A DNA stretch of 64,000 nt from AWTP1-13 sp963827545 (GCA_963827545.1 CAWHBI010000028.1:124001-188000); one strand, 5' to 3'. Positions 16,760 through 25,646 are shown, counted from the stretch's first letter. Numbers and translations are program-made. The notes: a model not told the origin generated them from the sequence alone.

Positions 16760-17779
16760 ATGCGCGTCTATTACGATCGTGATGCCGACATCAACCTGAT
16801 CAAGGGCAAGAAGGTGGCCGTCGTCGGCTACGGCAGCCAGGGCCATGCCCACATCCTCAACCTGCGCGATAGCGGCGTGAAAGACGTGGCCGTGGCGCTG
16901 CGCAAGGGCTCAGGCGGCGTCGCCAAGGCCGAGAAGGAGAAGCTCAAGGTGATGGAGGTGGCCGAGGCCGCCAAATGGGCCGACATCGTCATGATGCTCA
17001 CCCCCGACGAGCTGCAGGCCGACATCTACAAGGATCACCTGCGCGAGAACATGAAGAACGGCGCCGCGCTGATGTTCGCGCACGGCCTCAACGTGCATTT
17101 CAACCTGATCGAGCCGCGCGCCGATCTCGACGTCGGCATGATCGCGCCGAAGGGCCCAGGCCACACCGTGCGCTCGGAGTACCTGCGCGGTGCCGGGGTA
17201 CCCTGCCTGATGGCGATCGCGCAGGACAAGAGCGGCAATGCGCACGATCTCTTCCTGTCTTATGGCGCGGCGATCGGCGGCGGCCGCGCCGGCATCATCG
17301 AGACCACCTTCAAGGAGGAGTGCGAGACCGACCTCTTCGGCGAGCAAGCCGTACTGTGCGGCGGGCTCGTAGAGCTGATCCGCGCCGGCTACGAGACCCT
17401 GGTGGAAGCGGGCTACGCGCCGGAGATGGCCTACTTCGAGTGCCTGCACGAGGTAAAGCTGATCGTGGATCTCATCTACGAGGGCGGCATCGCCAACATG
17501 AACTACTCGGTGTCCAACACGGCCGAGTTCGGCGAGTACGTGTCGGGCCCGCGCGTCATCACCGAGGAGACCAGGGCGGAGATGAAGCGCATCCTCAAGG
17601 ACATCCAGACCGGCACCTTCACGTCCCTGTGGATGCAGGAGTACCGCTCGGGCCTGCCCCGCTTCAAGGCCACCCGCCGCCTCAACGATGCGCATCCCAT
17701 CGAGGAGGTGGGCGCCAAGCTGCGCGCCATGATGCCGTGGATCAAGGAGCGGGCGCTGGTGGACAAGAGCCGGAATTAG
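16760..17779 (+). CDS. ilvC: Ketol-acid reductoisomerase
   Basis: The class I enzyme of 339 residues carries out the second common step of valine, leucine and isoleucine synthesis, rearranging and reducing acetohydroxy acids with NADPH. The N-terminal Rossmann domain shows VAVVGYGSQGHAHILNLRDS. The C-terminal knotted domain holds the metal ligands in the DLFGEQAVLCGGLVELI run and in the YFECLHEVKLIVDLIYEGGI segment. GAGGAG lies nine bases before the ATG. The gene belongs functionally with ilvB and ilvN but is now separated from them by the VWA, lysE and mazEF genes. Confidence 0.97.
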   Translation: MRVYYDRDADINLIKGKKVAVVGYGSQGHAHILNLRDSGVKDVAVALRKGSGGVAKAEKEKLKVMEVAEAAKWADIVMMLTPDELQADIYKDHLRENMKNGAALMFAHGLNVHFNLIEPRADLDVGMIAPKGPGHTVRSEYLRGAGVPCLMAIAQDKSGNAHDLFLSYGAAIGGGRAGIIETTFKEECETDLFGEQAVLCGGLVELIRAGYETLVEAGYAPEMAYFECLHEVKLIVDLIYEGGIANMNYSVSNTAEFGEYVSGPRVITEETRAEMKRILKDIQTGTFTSLWMQEYRSGLPRFKATRRLNDAHPIEEVGAKLRAMMPWIKERALVDKSRN

Positions 17780-18027
17780 TTGCCATTCGCGTTTGCGCAC
17801 CCGGATCAATGAAACGGGTGTACCCTAAGGCGCGGTCGGCAGCGAGGTTGGCTTTCTCTTGGTGCTAGCGAGCCCGTGAATTAGTTTGACCGGAGGCCCT
17901 TCGAGCACCCGTTATTGTCGCCACGGCGAGCATCGGGCCCATGGCCTTGATGCCTGTCCGAGAGCACGGTGGATAGAGTTCTTTTAAGCAAGGGCTTCAC
18001 GCCGACCGCGCCTTGAGGAGCGGCGCG

Positions 18028-19254
18028 ATGAAGACATTACACAGAAGGTGCGCGGGTCTCGACGTGCACAAGAAGGAGGTGGTCGCCTGCCTTCGGCTGG
18101 CCATCGGGGGGAAGGCGACTTACGAGGTGCGCCGATTTCCGACGACGACGCGGGGTCTGCTGGAGCTTGCGGAATGGCTGGAGCAGGCCGGTTGCACCCA
18201 TGTGGCGATGGAGGCGACGGGCGTCTACTGGAAGCCGGTCTGGCACATACTGGAAGGGCGGTTCCAACAGATCCTAGCCAATGCCGCCCATATCAAGGGT
18301 GTACCTGGGCGCAAGAGCGACTTGAACGATGCGACCTGGATCGCCGATCTACTGGCGCATGGTCTGATCCGGGCGAGTTTCGTGCCACCGCAGCCGATCC
18401 AGGAGTTGCGCGATCTGACGCGGACCAGGAAGCAACTCACGCGCGAGATCGTGCAGCACACCCAGCGCATCCAGGCCGTGCTCGAGGAAGCCAATATCAA
18501 ACTGTCTTCGGTGATCACGGACATCTTGGGGATGAGCGGACGGCGCATCTTGCAGGCGATTGTCGCTGGCGAGACCGATCCAATGAAGCTGGCCGAGCTC
18601 GGCGGCCCGCGGCTCGCTGCAACGAAGTCGCAACTTACCGATGCACTGCACGGTCGCGTGCGCCCGCATCATCAGTTCCTCATCGGCCAGCATCTGAAGA
18701 CCATTGGGCAGCTGGAGGAGACGATCACGGCCTTCGATGAGCGGATCGAGGCCGCGCTTGAGCCCTTTCGTGACGCCATTGAACGATTGAAGGAGGTTCC
18801 GGGTTTGAGCGACACCTCAGCCCAGATCCTCCTCGCCGAGATCGGCACCGATATGAGGCAATTTCCGACCGCTGGTCATCTCCTTTCGTGGGCGGGTCTC
18901 ATACCGCGCCTCAACGAGAGTGCCGGGAAGCGGCGCTCGACCCGCGTCAGAAAAGGCGCCCCATGGCTGAAGCCTGTGCTGGTTCAGGGCGCCTGGGCCG
19001 CGTCGCGCAAGAAGAACAGCTACTTTGAAGCACAGTTCTTGCGGCTAAAGGCACGCCGCGGCCCTAAGAAAGCTGCTGTCGCCGTCGCGGCCTCGATCCT
19101 GACCACTGCCTACCACATGCTGGCTGACGGCACTTGCTACCAGGACCTTGGCGCCGATCATTTCGCACGCCGTAACCCAGTCCGCACCGTCGCCAAGCTC
19201 GCCAATCGCATCCGTAATCTCGGCTTCCAGGTTGAGATCAGGCCAGCCGCATGA
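18028..19254 (+). mobile_element. IS110 family transposase
   Basis: The 408-residue protein has the IS110 layout: an N-terminal DEDD RuvC-like domain (GLDVHKKEVVACLR, then HVAMEATGVYWKP and KSDLNDATWIADLL, giving the acidic residues) and a C-terminal Transposase_20 domain (EVPGLSDTSAQILLAEIGTD, then FPTAGHLLSWAGLIP) with its conserved serine. GAGGAG precedes the ATG. These elements insert by a site-specific route now known to use a bridge RNA encoded in the non-coding end. About 250 bases upstream and 385 bases downstream are non-coding and could hold the ends and such an RNA, but I cannot define the borders. The gene seems intact and is followed by a decayed region. Confidence 0.93.
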
Positions 19255-19639
19255 CACTACGCGACGTCACTCAGGTTTCTGGATAGGGAAAATGACGGCC
19301 CCGGCTGCGGGGGCGTGCTGCCGGGGCCGATCCGCCGAAACGCGAGGTACGGGGAAACCCTCACGCTATTCTTGTACTTCTTGAGGTCGGCGGTTTCTCC
19401 TGGAGCCGACCTAGCGTGATCGGCGCGTTGGAACATTGAAGCCGAGCAATTGGGCGCGGTGTTGCCCGCCAGCTGACGGCGACATGAAGGCGCCGTTCAA
19501 CGAGCGTTCATCGCCACGGGGCCGGCCAGCTGGCGGCAAGCAGAAGGTTGGGGACGTGAGGCTTTGCGGCCCTAGGCCGTAGCGGTCGCGCGAGGCCATA
19601 ATGGCCGGGCTAGATCTTCACACACGTTGGAGGACTGCC
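19255..19639. other. Non-coding region downstream of the transposase, with a GC hairpin
   Basis: No gene is visible. An inverted repeat CGGCCCCGGC ... GCCGGGGCCG (19296-19305 and 19320-19329, 14-base loop) could be part of the insertion sequence's structured end or a stop for its transcript. It lacks a U-run. Confidence 0.5.
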
Positions 19640-19900
19640 ATGCCCCGTGCTTCCATTCTCGCCGCCCTCGTTGTCGGTGCCGCAGCCCTTGTGCTCGCAC
19701 CCGCCGCGTCGCTGGCCCAGCAGACCCCCGCCAAGAAGCCCGCCGCCGTCACGGCCGGCAAGGGCGAGAAGGTCTGCCGCGTGAAGATGCAGTACAGCGG
19801 CGAGGTCAAGAGCTGGGTGTGCAAGAAAGAAGAGCCGTGCTGCGTCTGGCACGAGATCAACTACGTCAAGTGCGGCAGCACGATTACGGGGTGCTTGTAG
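19640..19900 (+). CDS. Small secreted Cys-rich protein
   Basis: The 86-residue protein starts at an ATG with GGAGG close upstream and has a signal peptide (MPRASILAALVVGAAALVLA, cleaved near SLAQ). After an Ala/Lys-rich linker the mature part has six cysteines (KVCRVKMQY, WVCKKEEPCCVW, VKCGSTITGCL), which would be oxidised in the periplasm, probably as three disulfides. I do not recognise a family. It is followed directly by a terminator-like hairpin, so it is probably a single-gene unit. The insertion sequence and pseudogenes on either side make this a variable region. Confidence 0.65.
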   Translation: MPRASILAALVVGAAALVLAPAASLAQQTPAKKPAAVTAGKGEKVCRVKMQYSGEVKSWVCKKEEPCCVWHEINYVKCGSTITGCL

Positions 19901-19917
19901 CCGAGGCTCACCCGACA

Positions 19918-19940
19918 CAGGCCCGAGGTTTTCGGGCCTG
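19918..19940 (+). terminator. Hairpin after the small Cys-rich gene
   Basis: The arms CAGGCCCGA and TCGGGCCTG are exact complements with a five-base loop GGTTT, 18 bases after the stop codon. There is no long U-run, so termination may be only partial. Confidence 0.65.
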
Positions 19941-20121
19941 GTGCGACCGCGCGACGCTGTCAGAACCATCCGAGCGACCGCTCTTCTCAGGGCGCATGTG
20001 TCTCACCAGCACCTTGACGTACCAAGGCGTGCGGTAACGGATTGGATGTCTGCATTCCGCAGCCGTGATGCGTGATGCAGTCGCCAGCGTAGTAGCTCGG
20101 CAGTGCTGTACGGATCCGACA

Positions 20122-20751
20122 TCATCGATCACTGAGGCGCACGAAATTGTATTCCACGCCGAGCGTGACGATTTGATGTCAGCGCATACTCCACGCCGCC
20201 GCCAATGGTCCAGCCACTCCTCTCTGTCGCTGTTGTTGCTGGTCAGGACACCAGTGCTGCAGCGATATGACTGGTAAGGTCGACCTCCGCATTCGCGTAG
20301 CCGCCCTTGACATAGAGCAAGCCAACGATCTGCGGCGTAACCCAGGCGCGACACTTGCAAGGAAGAGTCATTTATATCTGAAGTGCGACGATATGCGGTA
20401 TCGCACCAACACAGCTGTGGAAGTCTCGCTAATGTCCAAGCCAGAGTACGAAATCTCCACACCAGCTACCCAGTGCCCCACTGCCTCTGCAGCCCCAGCT
20501 GACCGCCGAAACCGTCGGACGAACTCGCTTTGGCTGAAGGCTTCATTGATGGTGACCATCGAAGAATGGACCAATCCGTGTCGGCCGAAGCTACCACCGA
20601 CATGGAGCGCCAAGATAAAGCCGGTCCAGGTGAACGGCGCAGCGGGCGCATCCTTGATGCTGCGGCGACCGTTTGCATCAGCACCGGTGGCGGCGAACGC
20701 AATGGCTGCACCTGCAGCCAAGCCCAGAACAGCGGTATGGAATTTCTTCAT
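20122..20751 (-). pseudogene. Decayed outer-membrane beta-barrel gene (Omp25/31-like)
   Basis: The ATG at 20751 opens a signal peptide (MKKFHTAVLGLAAGAAIAFA) and FTWTGFILALHVGGSFG, the start of the Omp25/31 type barrels common in Hyphomicrobiales. After that the frame breaks several times. Pieces in different frames can be read in order on this strand: GGQLGLQRQWG, VAGVEISYSGLDI, SLQVSRLGYAADRWLA, LYVKGGYANAEVDLTSH, GWTIGGGVEYALTSN and VTLGVEYNFVRLSDR before a stop. Several indels and a shortened middle show genuine decay, not one sequencing error. The normal protein would sit in the outer membrane. Confidence 0.8.
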
Positions 20752-21118
20752 GACAACACAACCCTCACGCTACCCAAACTCTTCATCGCCCACACCGCAG
20801 TGCACGCGACCCAAGCTATGCTTCGCGGGGTCCTCCGAACAGGGGACGGCAACGGATTGTCGCTTCCGGGATGTTGCTTGCGGGTCTCAAATGAGCGCGA
20901 CTCAAATGGAAATAATAATTAAATCAATGCATTACTGTAGATGGAGTTCGAGCACGTGGCGGTTGCAAGCGAGTAGTTGCGTACAAGCAACAGATATGCA
21001 GCAAAACGATAAAAGCCTGCCCGCAGATTGTGCAGAAGGCCCCGCGCCAGCTTGACGATGGCGACGAATCTCCCGCGGGCGACGAGGTCATCCGCGCCGC
21101 GTGATAGACCTGCCCAGC

Positions 21119-21290
21119 TCAGAACTTGAAATTCAGCCCGAACCGCACGGTCTGCACAGTCGGTTCCAGATCGGCCGCACCCGGGCCGACGGCGCCTGCC
21201 GGAGCCGACGCGCTGTCGAAGCCGTAGTACAGATACTACGGCATCTGCGCCATCAGGTTGGGCGTGAGCGCGCGCTCGATGCTCGTCGCC
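21119..21290 (-). pseudogene. 3' remnant of a second outer-membrane barrel gene
   Basis: On this strand one can read TSIERALTPNLMAQ, then a stop codon, then YLYYGFDSASAPAG and the end LEPTVQTVRFGLNFKF before a stop. This is the usual C-terminus of an Omp25/31-like barrel, ending in Phe as required for outer-membrane insertion. No intact N-terminal part is found upstream. With the decayed gene at 20.1-20.7 kb it suggests a former pair of porin-like genes. The 370 bases between the two remnants and the 280 before phzF show no gene. Confidence 0.65.
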
Positions 21291-21568
21291 GGCTGTCGCG
21301 TCATGCGCGTCCGGCGACACGTGCAAGTGCCGCATTCGCCTCAGGAATCTGGGCCTCAACGTGGCGTCCGGCGGGCAGATGCGGCAAGGAAGGGGCTATG
21401 CGAGGGCGCCGCGGGGCCGGAGGACCAGAATTGATCGGCTGCAACATTGCGCAAGATAATTGAGAGGGGTCTGCGGTGCTGTGGGCCCACCCCGTCGCCG
21501 GCTGCTTGGAACCGCACGGGGAATCCGGCAGAGTGGAGCGCGGATCGGCTGTGCGGACTGGCTGTGGG

Positions 21569-22480
21569 ATGCGGCTCGACTATCACGTCCTCGACGTTTT
21601 CACCGACCAGCGCTTTGGCGGCAATCCGCTGGCGGTGGTGCTCGACGCCGACAGCCTCGACGGCGCGCGCATGCAAGCCATTGCGCGCGAGCTCAACCTC
21701 TCCGAGACCGTGTTCGTCCTCAAGCCGCAGAACAGCGCGCATACGGCGCGGGTGCGCATCTTCACACCGGCCGTTGAGCTGCCTTTTGCCGGCCACCCCA
21801 CGGTCGGAACGGCGGTGCTGCTGGCCGAAATCAAATCCTCCTCGCTGCCGGGACCCGGAGACGCCCTGGTGGTGTTGGAGGAGGGCATCGGCACGGTGAG
21901 GGTGGGCGTGCGGCTGCGGGCCGGTATGGCACCCTTCGCAGAGTTCGATGCACCGAAGCTGCCGGAGGAGAGCGGCACGCTGCCATCCGTCGAAAGGCTG
22001 GCAGCTGCGCTGTCGCTGATTCCCGCCGAGGTCGGCCTGGAGAACCATAGGCCGACGAAATTTGCTGCCGGCAACACCTTTGCCTACATTCCGGTGGCGT
22101 CGCTCGAGGCGATGGCGAAGGCGCGCGTCGCCTCGCATCACTGGGACGCAGCCTTCAAGGGCCAAGGGCTGGCCGGCGCATTCCTGTATTGCCGGCAGAC
22201 GGTGCACACGACGTCGTCGTTTCACGCCCGCGCCTTTGCTCCGGATTTCGGCGTGCCGGAAGACCCGGCGACCGGCTCGGCGGCCGTGGGCTTCGCGGGC
22301 GTCATCCACCGCTTCGACGAGCTGCCCGATGGATTGCACAAGCGCCTGATCGAGCAGGGCTACGAGATGGGCCGGCCGAGCACGATTGCATTGTCACTCG
22401 AAATCGAGCGCGGCAAGCTCGACGCCGTACGCATCGGCGGCAACGCGGTAAGGGTGGCGGAGGGGAAGATCGAGGTTTGA
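21569..22480 (+). CDS. PhzF family isomerase/epimerase-like protein
   Basis: A 303-residue protein with the twofold pseudo-symmetric PhzF fold. Landmarks are YHVLDVFTDQRFGGNPLAVV at the N-terminus, the catalytic Glu46 in NLSETVFVL, FTPAVELPFAGHPTVGTA, and the matching second half with FGVPEDPATGSAAVG. PhzF itself isomerises a phenazine precursor, but most family members have unknown substrates and there are no other phenazine genes here, so I would not call it phenazine synthesis. The start at 21569 fits the family; an upstream frame has no support. A thioredoxin-like gene follows 124 bases later on the same strand. Confidence 0.9.
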   Translation: MRLDYHVLDVFTDQRFGGNPLAVVLDADSLDGARMQAIARELNLSETVFVLKPQNSAHTARVRIFTPAVELPFAGHPTVGTAVLLAEIKSSSLPGPGDALVVLEEGIGTVRVGVRLRAGMAPFAEFDAPKLPEESGTLPSVERLAAALSLIPAEVGLENHRPTKFAAGNTFAYIPVASLEAMAKARVASHHWDAAFKGQGLAGAFLYCRQTVHTTSSFHARAFAPDFGVPEDPATGSAAVGFAGVIHRFDELPDGLHKRLIEQGYEMGRPSTIALSLEIERGKLDAVRIGGNAVRVAEGKIEV

Positions 22481-22604
22481 GGCCTTCGCTCTCGACGGCC
22501 CCGCGCCTTCGCTGGATCCAATTCGCGCCGGAGCGCCTTGCGGTTGCGCACACCTCGGCGCAAATGGGATGGTGCCGTAGGCACGGTCTGTCAGGAGAGG
22601 CGCA

Positions 22605-23144
22605 ATGGCAAACCCCACGGAAATCGGCTGGAAGGCGCGCGATTTCGCGCTCAAAGGCGTGGACGGCAAGACTTATGGGCTGGCCGATGTGCGCGGCGCC
22701 AAAGGCACGCTGGTGGCCTTCATCTGCAACCATTGCCCCTACGTGAAGGCGATCATCGGCCGCCTCGTCGAGGAGGCCAAGGCGCTCGATGCCATCGGCA
22801 TCGGCACCATCGCCATCATGCCGAACGACACCGCTGCCTACCCGGCCGACAGCTTCGACAACATGAAGGCGTTCGCGCGCCAGCACGCCTTCACGTTCCC
22901 CTACGTGATCGACGAGACCCAGGAGATGGCGCGCACCTATGGCGCGGTGTGCACGCCCGACTTCTTCGGCTTCAATGCGGCGGACGAGCTGCAATACCGC
23001 GGCCGCCTCGACGCCTCGCGCACGAGCCTCGTGCCCAACGCCCGGCGCGATCTCTACGAGGCGATGAAGCTGGTGGCCGAGACGGGCCGCGGCCCGGCCG
23101 AGCAGATGCTGAGCGTCGGCTGCTCCATCAAGTGGCGGGGGTGA
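22605..23144 (+). CDS. Thioredoxin-fold (AhpC/TSA-like) redox protein
   Basis: The 179-residue cytoplasmic protein has a peroxiredoxin/thioredoxin-like fold, beginning ATEIGWKARDF-like (IGWKARDFALKGVDGKTY) with the active-site CNHCPYVK at residues 41-48. The CxxC pair would act as a thiol reductant or peroxidase. It ends with GCSIKWRG, a tail typical of this subgroup of thioredoxin family proteins. GAGAGG precedes the ATG. Its exact substrate is unknown. Its 3' end overlaps by 17 bases the 3' end of the converging broken Uma2 gene. Confidence 0.85.
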   Translation: MANPTEIGWKARDFALKGVDGKTYGLADVRGAKGTLVAFICNHCPYVKAIIGRLVEEAKALDAIGIGTIAIMPNDTAAYPADSFDNMKAFARQHAFTFPYVIDETQEMARTYGAVCTPDFFGFNAADELQYRGRLDASRTSLVPNARRDLYEAMKLVAETGRGPAEQMLSVGCSIKWRG

Positions 23145-23737
23145 GGCCGAGGTCTGTCAGACGGACTGCAAGGTGGGGCGCGAGTATCGGCTCGAGCAGC
23201 TCGTCCGGACCGGCCTCTCGGGGTTCGGGGTAGCCGGCCGGCCCCGGCCGGCGATGAATGGTCGTGACGAGTGTTTTCGCGTTGATCACCCAAAGCTCCG
23301 GCAGGCCGAGACGCGCGTAGGCCAGGGCCTTGGTGCCAAGATCGTAGCCGAGACTGGTATCGGCGACCTCGACGATGAGCAGCGCGGAGCCAGCGGTCAC
23401 GTCCTTCAGCGGGATGGAGCGGGGCCAGAACAGGAAATCGGGCTCCCGGAACTCGTCCTCGCCGATGTACAGCGTGGTCTCGGTGATGAGGTCGATCGGG
23501 CTGCCGACGATCAAGGGGAACCAGTGCTGCTGGAGCGCTGCCTTGACGAGCCGTGGCGGAGCCCCTTCGGCGACATGGGCACCACATCCCCGCCGATCAG
23601 CTCGAACGCTCGTCCTCGGCGATAATGCCCGTCTTCACAGCTGCCTCGATTTCGCCCACGCTCCACCGCCGCCGTGGCAGGCCTTCGGCCGCCTGCGTCG
23701 TGCCGGGAAGTGAGGCAGGGCGGAGGTACTCGTTCAT
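23128..23737 (-). pseudogene. Broken Uma2 family nuclease-like gene
   Basis: Uma2 (DUF820) proteins have a PD-(D/E)XK nuclease-like fold. The ATG at 23737 starts MNEYLRPASLPGTTQAAEGL, close to the intact paralogue at 32561, and reads to GIIAEDER; then one base seems missing (near 23607) before FELIGGDVVPMSPKG, and another (near 23553) before LVKAALQQHWFPLIVGS. The rest is in one frame through EPDFLFWPRS, LLIVEVADTSLGYD and LGLPELWVINAKT. Two indels 50 bases apart suggest real decay, but sequencing error cannot be excluded. The catalytic Glu/Asp region (EPDF and VEVAD) is kept. Confidence 0.8.
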
Positions 23738-23912
23738 AGGGCAAGCCTACCATAGCGCCTGGTCCCCAAGGCCATGCTCGATCCACAACCTGACATTCCA
23801 AAATCCAGACTTCCGGCCCAGAATATCAACAGGTCCTGCCCCGCCCACCGCTTGCAAGCGGAGCAAATGCTGGGTATTGGCAAAGAGTTGGTAACCGCTT
23901 CTTTCCCGAAGC

Positions 23913-24016
23913 GACCTCCCGACGGTGATCTGTCCGGAGCGTAAGGTGACGCGCGAACGCGTGCCACCTGCACGGCTCCAACACCCAGCAGGTGCGTCTT
24001 GGACCATCTGGTGGTG
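23913..24016. repeat. 104-bp direct repeat, copy 1, upstream of reverse transcriptase
   Basis: This block is identical to 24194-24297 at 103 of 104 bases; the single difference is C at 23935 against A at 24216. It contains internal inverted repeats (GGTG-ACGCG / CGCGT-GC-CACC around CGAA, and CACCTGC / GCAGGTG), so a transcript would fold. In copy 2 the end of the block is the start region of the reverse transcriptase; here the same start reads into a stop after about 18 codons. Confidence 0.9.
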
Positions 24017-24038
24017 TGGTCGATCAACGGAGGTACCG

Positions 24039-24170
24039 ATGCCCGTGGTGCATAAACTTAAGAGCCGGGCAAGGGCGTTTATGGAAGGGCGCGGAACGGG
24101 CGGGGGCGGCGGGCCATCACCCTCCGTTCATGGTTTGTTCTCGGATGCCTGCTTTTGGCGATCTCCATGA
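24039..24170 (+). CDS. Possible 43-residue protein between the two repeats
   Basis: An ATG preceded by CGGAGGTACCG, a near-ideal ribosome site, opens a 43-codon frame starting MPVVHKLKSRARAFMEGRG, then a run of glycines and a short end FSDACFWRSP. The N-terminus is basic and there is no signal peptide. I do not recognise it. It lies entirely in the 177 bases between the two 104-bp repeats, upstream of the reverse transcriptase and on the same strand. The strong ribosome site is the only real argument for it; the composition is not protein-like enough to be sure. Confidence 0.4.
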   Translation: MPVVHKLKSRARAFMEGRGTGGGGGPSPSVHGLFSDACFWRSP

Positions 24171-24193
24171 CCGGGCCTGTCGGGGTCACGATT

Positions 24194-24297
24194 GACCTCC
24201 CGACGGTGATCTGTCAGGAGCGTAAGGTGACGCGCGAACGCGTGCCACCTGCACGGCTCCAACACCCAGCAGGTGCGTCTTGGACCATCTGGTGGTG
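24194..24297. repeat. 104-bp direct repeat, copy 2, overlapping the start of the reverse transcriptase
   Basis: Second copy of the block at 23913-24016, spaced 281 bases from it. The last 18 bases are the first codons of the reverse transcriptase if translation begins at TTG 24280, or include GTG 24292 and 24295 as other starts. The stem-forming segments are conserved in both copies. Confidence 0.9.
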
Positions 24298-25596
24298 AGC
24301 GTTCAAACAGGCCTAGGTGCACCAACTCGCTCCAACGTAAGCCTGGGAGAACCGCACATTGTTGCTAGGCCCAGAAAGCTACTCTCCAAGGCCAAACTTT
24401 TAGAGGCCTGGCAAGCTTCAAGGGACCCCACCTCAAACCCCGGGCGACCTGGTATTGATAATACTTCTGCGCAGCAGTTTGCGTCCAATCTCGACTTCAA
24501 CTTGCAAGTCTTGTCGAGGCGCATCTGCGACGGAACATATGGTCCGTCACGGCTCAAAGCTGTTTTCATCCCAAAGCCAAACTCCAACAAAGAAAGGATG
24601 ATCTGCATACCCACGGTCCATGACAGAATTGTTCAAAGGGCCATAGTCGCGTATCTTACGGAGAATAAAAAACTCCCCATTTACAACTCTTCCTCTTATG
24701 GATTTATTAAGGGACGTGGCCCGCGCGCGGCGATCGCGCAAGCCTCGGTGCTTCGGGGACGCTTCGAATGGTGCTTCAAAACAGATATCGAAACGTTCTT
24801 CGATCGGGTGCCAAGACCCGACTTGAAAACTCGGCTGCGTCGCGCCTTGCGATCGCATAGCCTTGTTCCCCTCATTGAGAAGTTCGCGGACTCCGAGGTC
24901 AAAGAGACCCCCAGTCTTCGCCCGAAGCTTCAAAACCAGGGCATACGGATAGGCCTGGGGCTGAGACAGGGCATGCCCATCTCGCCTATTCTGACCAATC
25001 TCGTACTTTCGGACTTCGATTTGGCGGTGGAGAATAAGGGTATAGCTATGGTCCGCTACGTCGATGACATTTTGCTCTTCTTCCACTCAAAAGCGGCGGC
25101 GCAAGAAGGTTTGGAATTCGTAAAGTGCATCCTCAACAAAACGGGCTTCAGCATCCCAGAATTATTGGATCAATCTAAGACGATGATCATAGCGCCTCAG
25201 CAGCCAGTCGACTTTCTGGGGCGCGAGATTGTGTTCTTGGGTTCAGAAAATAAATTTGTTGCTCGAGTGTCTCAGAGACAGATCGCTAAAATTCGATCGC
25301 AATTAGAGTCAAGTTATTCATATACAACCAGAGCAAGAGAGGGAAGTGATTTTCAGGAAACAGTAGTTGACCTTTGGAGGTCAATTTCTGCTTATCGCGG
25401 GATATATCGGGATGCGTATAATTTTGTCTTCGTAAATTCCGAGCTTCGTGGGGCCGCGCGGCGAGTGCTGTCATCACTCTTTGAGGATGTCTTTGGCCAA
25501 GTCGCCATGGCGCAGCTCACTGAGGAAGGGCGCGATTTCCTGGGGATCGGAGACTTGCAGGAGGCGCCCCTCATAACGGATTTAGAATTCGATTGA
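24280..25596 (+). CDS. Reverse transcriptase (RVT_1), defence- or group II-like, not a standard retron
   Basis: The 438-residue protein has the reverse transcriptase blocks in order: RPGIDNTSAQQF, RLKAVFIPKPNSNKERMICI with TVHDRIVQRAI, SSSYGFIKGRGPRAAI, FKTDIETFFDRV (first catalytic Asp), LGLRQGMPISPILTNL, and VRYVDDILLF with catalytic YVDD at 260-263. VDFLGREIVFLG is the following block, and a helical thumb-like region follows. I see no HNH nuclease or maturase domain, and no VTG/NAXXH retron marks. The first ATG is at about residue 107, so translation must begin at a TTG or GTG inside the repeat. The gene is clearly more AT-rich than its neighbours, so it was probably acquired. It may belong to the unknown-group/Abi-like RTs used in phage defence; that is inference. 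Confidence 0.85.
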   Translation: MDHLVVSVQTGLGAPTRSNVSLGEPHIVARPRKLLSKAKLLEAWQASRDPTSNPGRPGIDNTSAQQFASNLDFNLQVLSRRICDGTYGPSRLKAVFIPKPNSNKERMICIPTVHDRIVQRAIVAYLTENKKLPIYNSSSYGFIKGRGPRAAIAQASVLRGRFEWCFKTDIETFFDRVPRPDLKTRLRRALRSHSLVPLIEKFADSEVKETPSLRPKLQNQGIRIGLGLRQGMPISPILTNLVLSDFDLAVENKGIAMVRYVDDILLFFHSKAAAQEGLEFVKCILNKTGFSIPELLDQSKTMIIAPQQPVDFLGREIVFLGSENKFVARVSQRQIAKIRSQLESSYSYTTRAREGSDFQETVVDLWRSISAYRGIYRDAYNFVFVNSELRGAARRVLSSLFEDVFGQVAMAQLTEEGRDFLGIGDLQEAPLITDLEFD

Positions 25597-25646
25597 GGCG
25601 GCGTCCGGCTTTGAAACAGAGGACGCCTTTGTGCGCTAGCGGGCGT

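Noticed and set aside
17780..19600. Defined ends of the IS110 element
   Set aside because: A weak similarity between the upstream and downstream flanks (GAGGTTGGC / GAGGTCGGC) is too loose, and IS110 elements often lack clear inverted ends.
23913..24297. Template/variable repeat pair of a diversity-generating retroelement
   Set aside because: The one difference (C against A) is compatible with adenine mutagenesis, but one site is no evidence. There is no C-type lectin target gene ending in the repeat, and the RT motifs (LRQGMPISP) do not match DGR enzymes.
24280..25596. Retron or group II intron
   Set aside because: I see no VTG or NAXXH retron marks, no flanking a1/a2 repeats, no maturase/HNH domain and no domain V-like structure after the gene.
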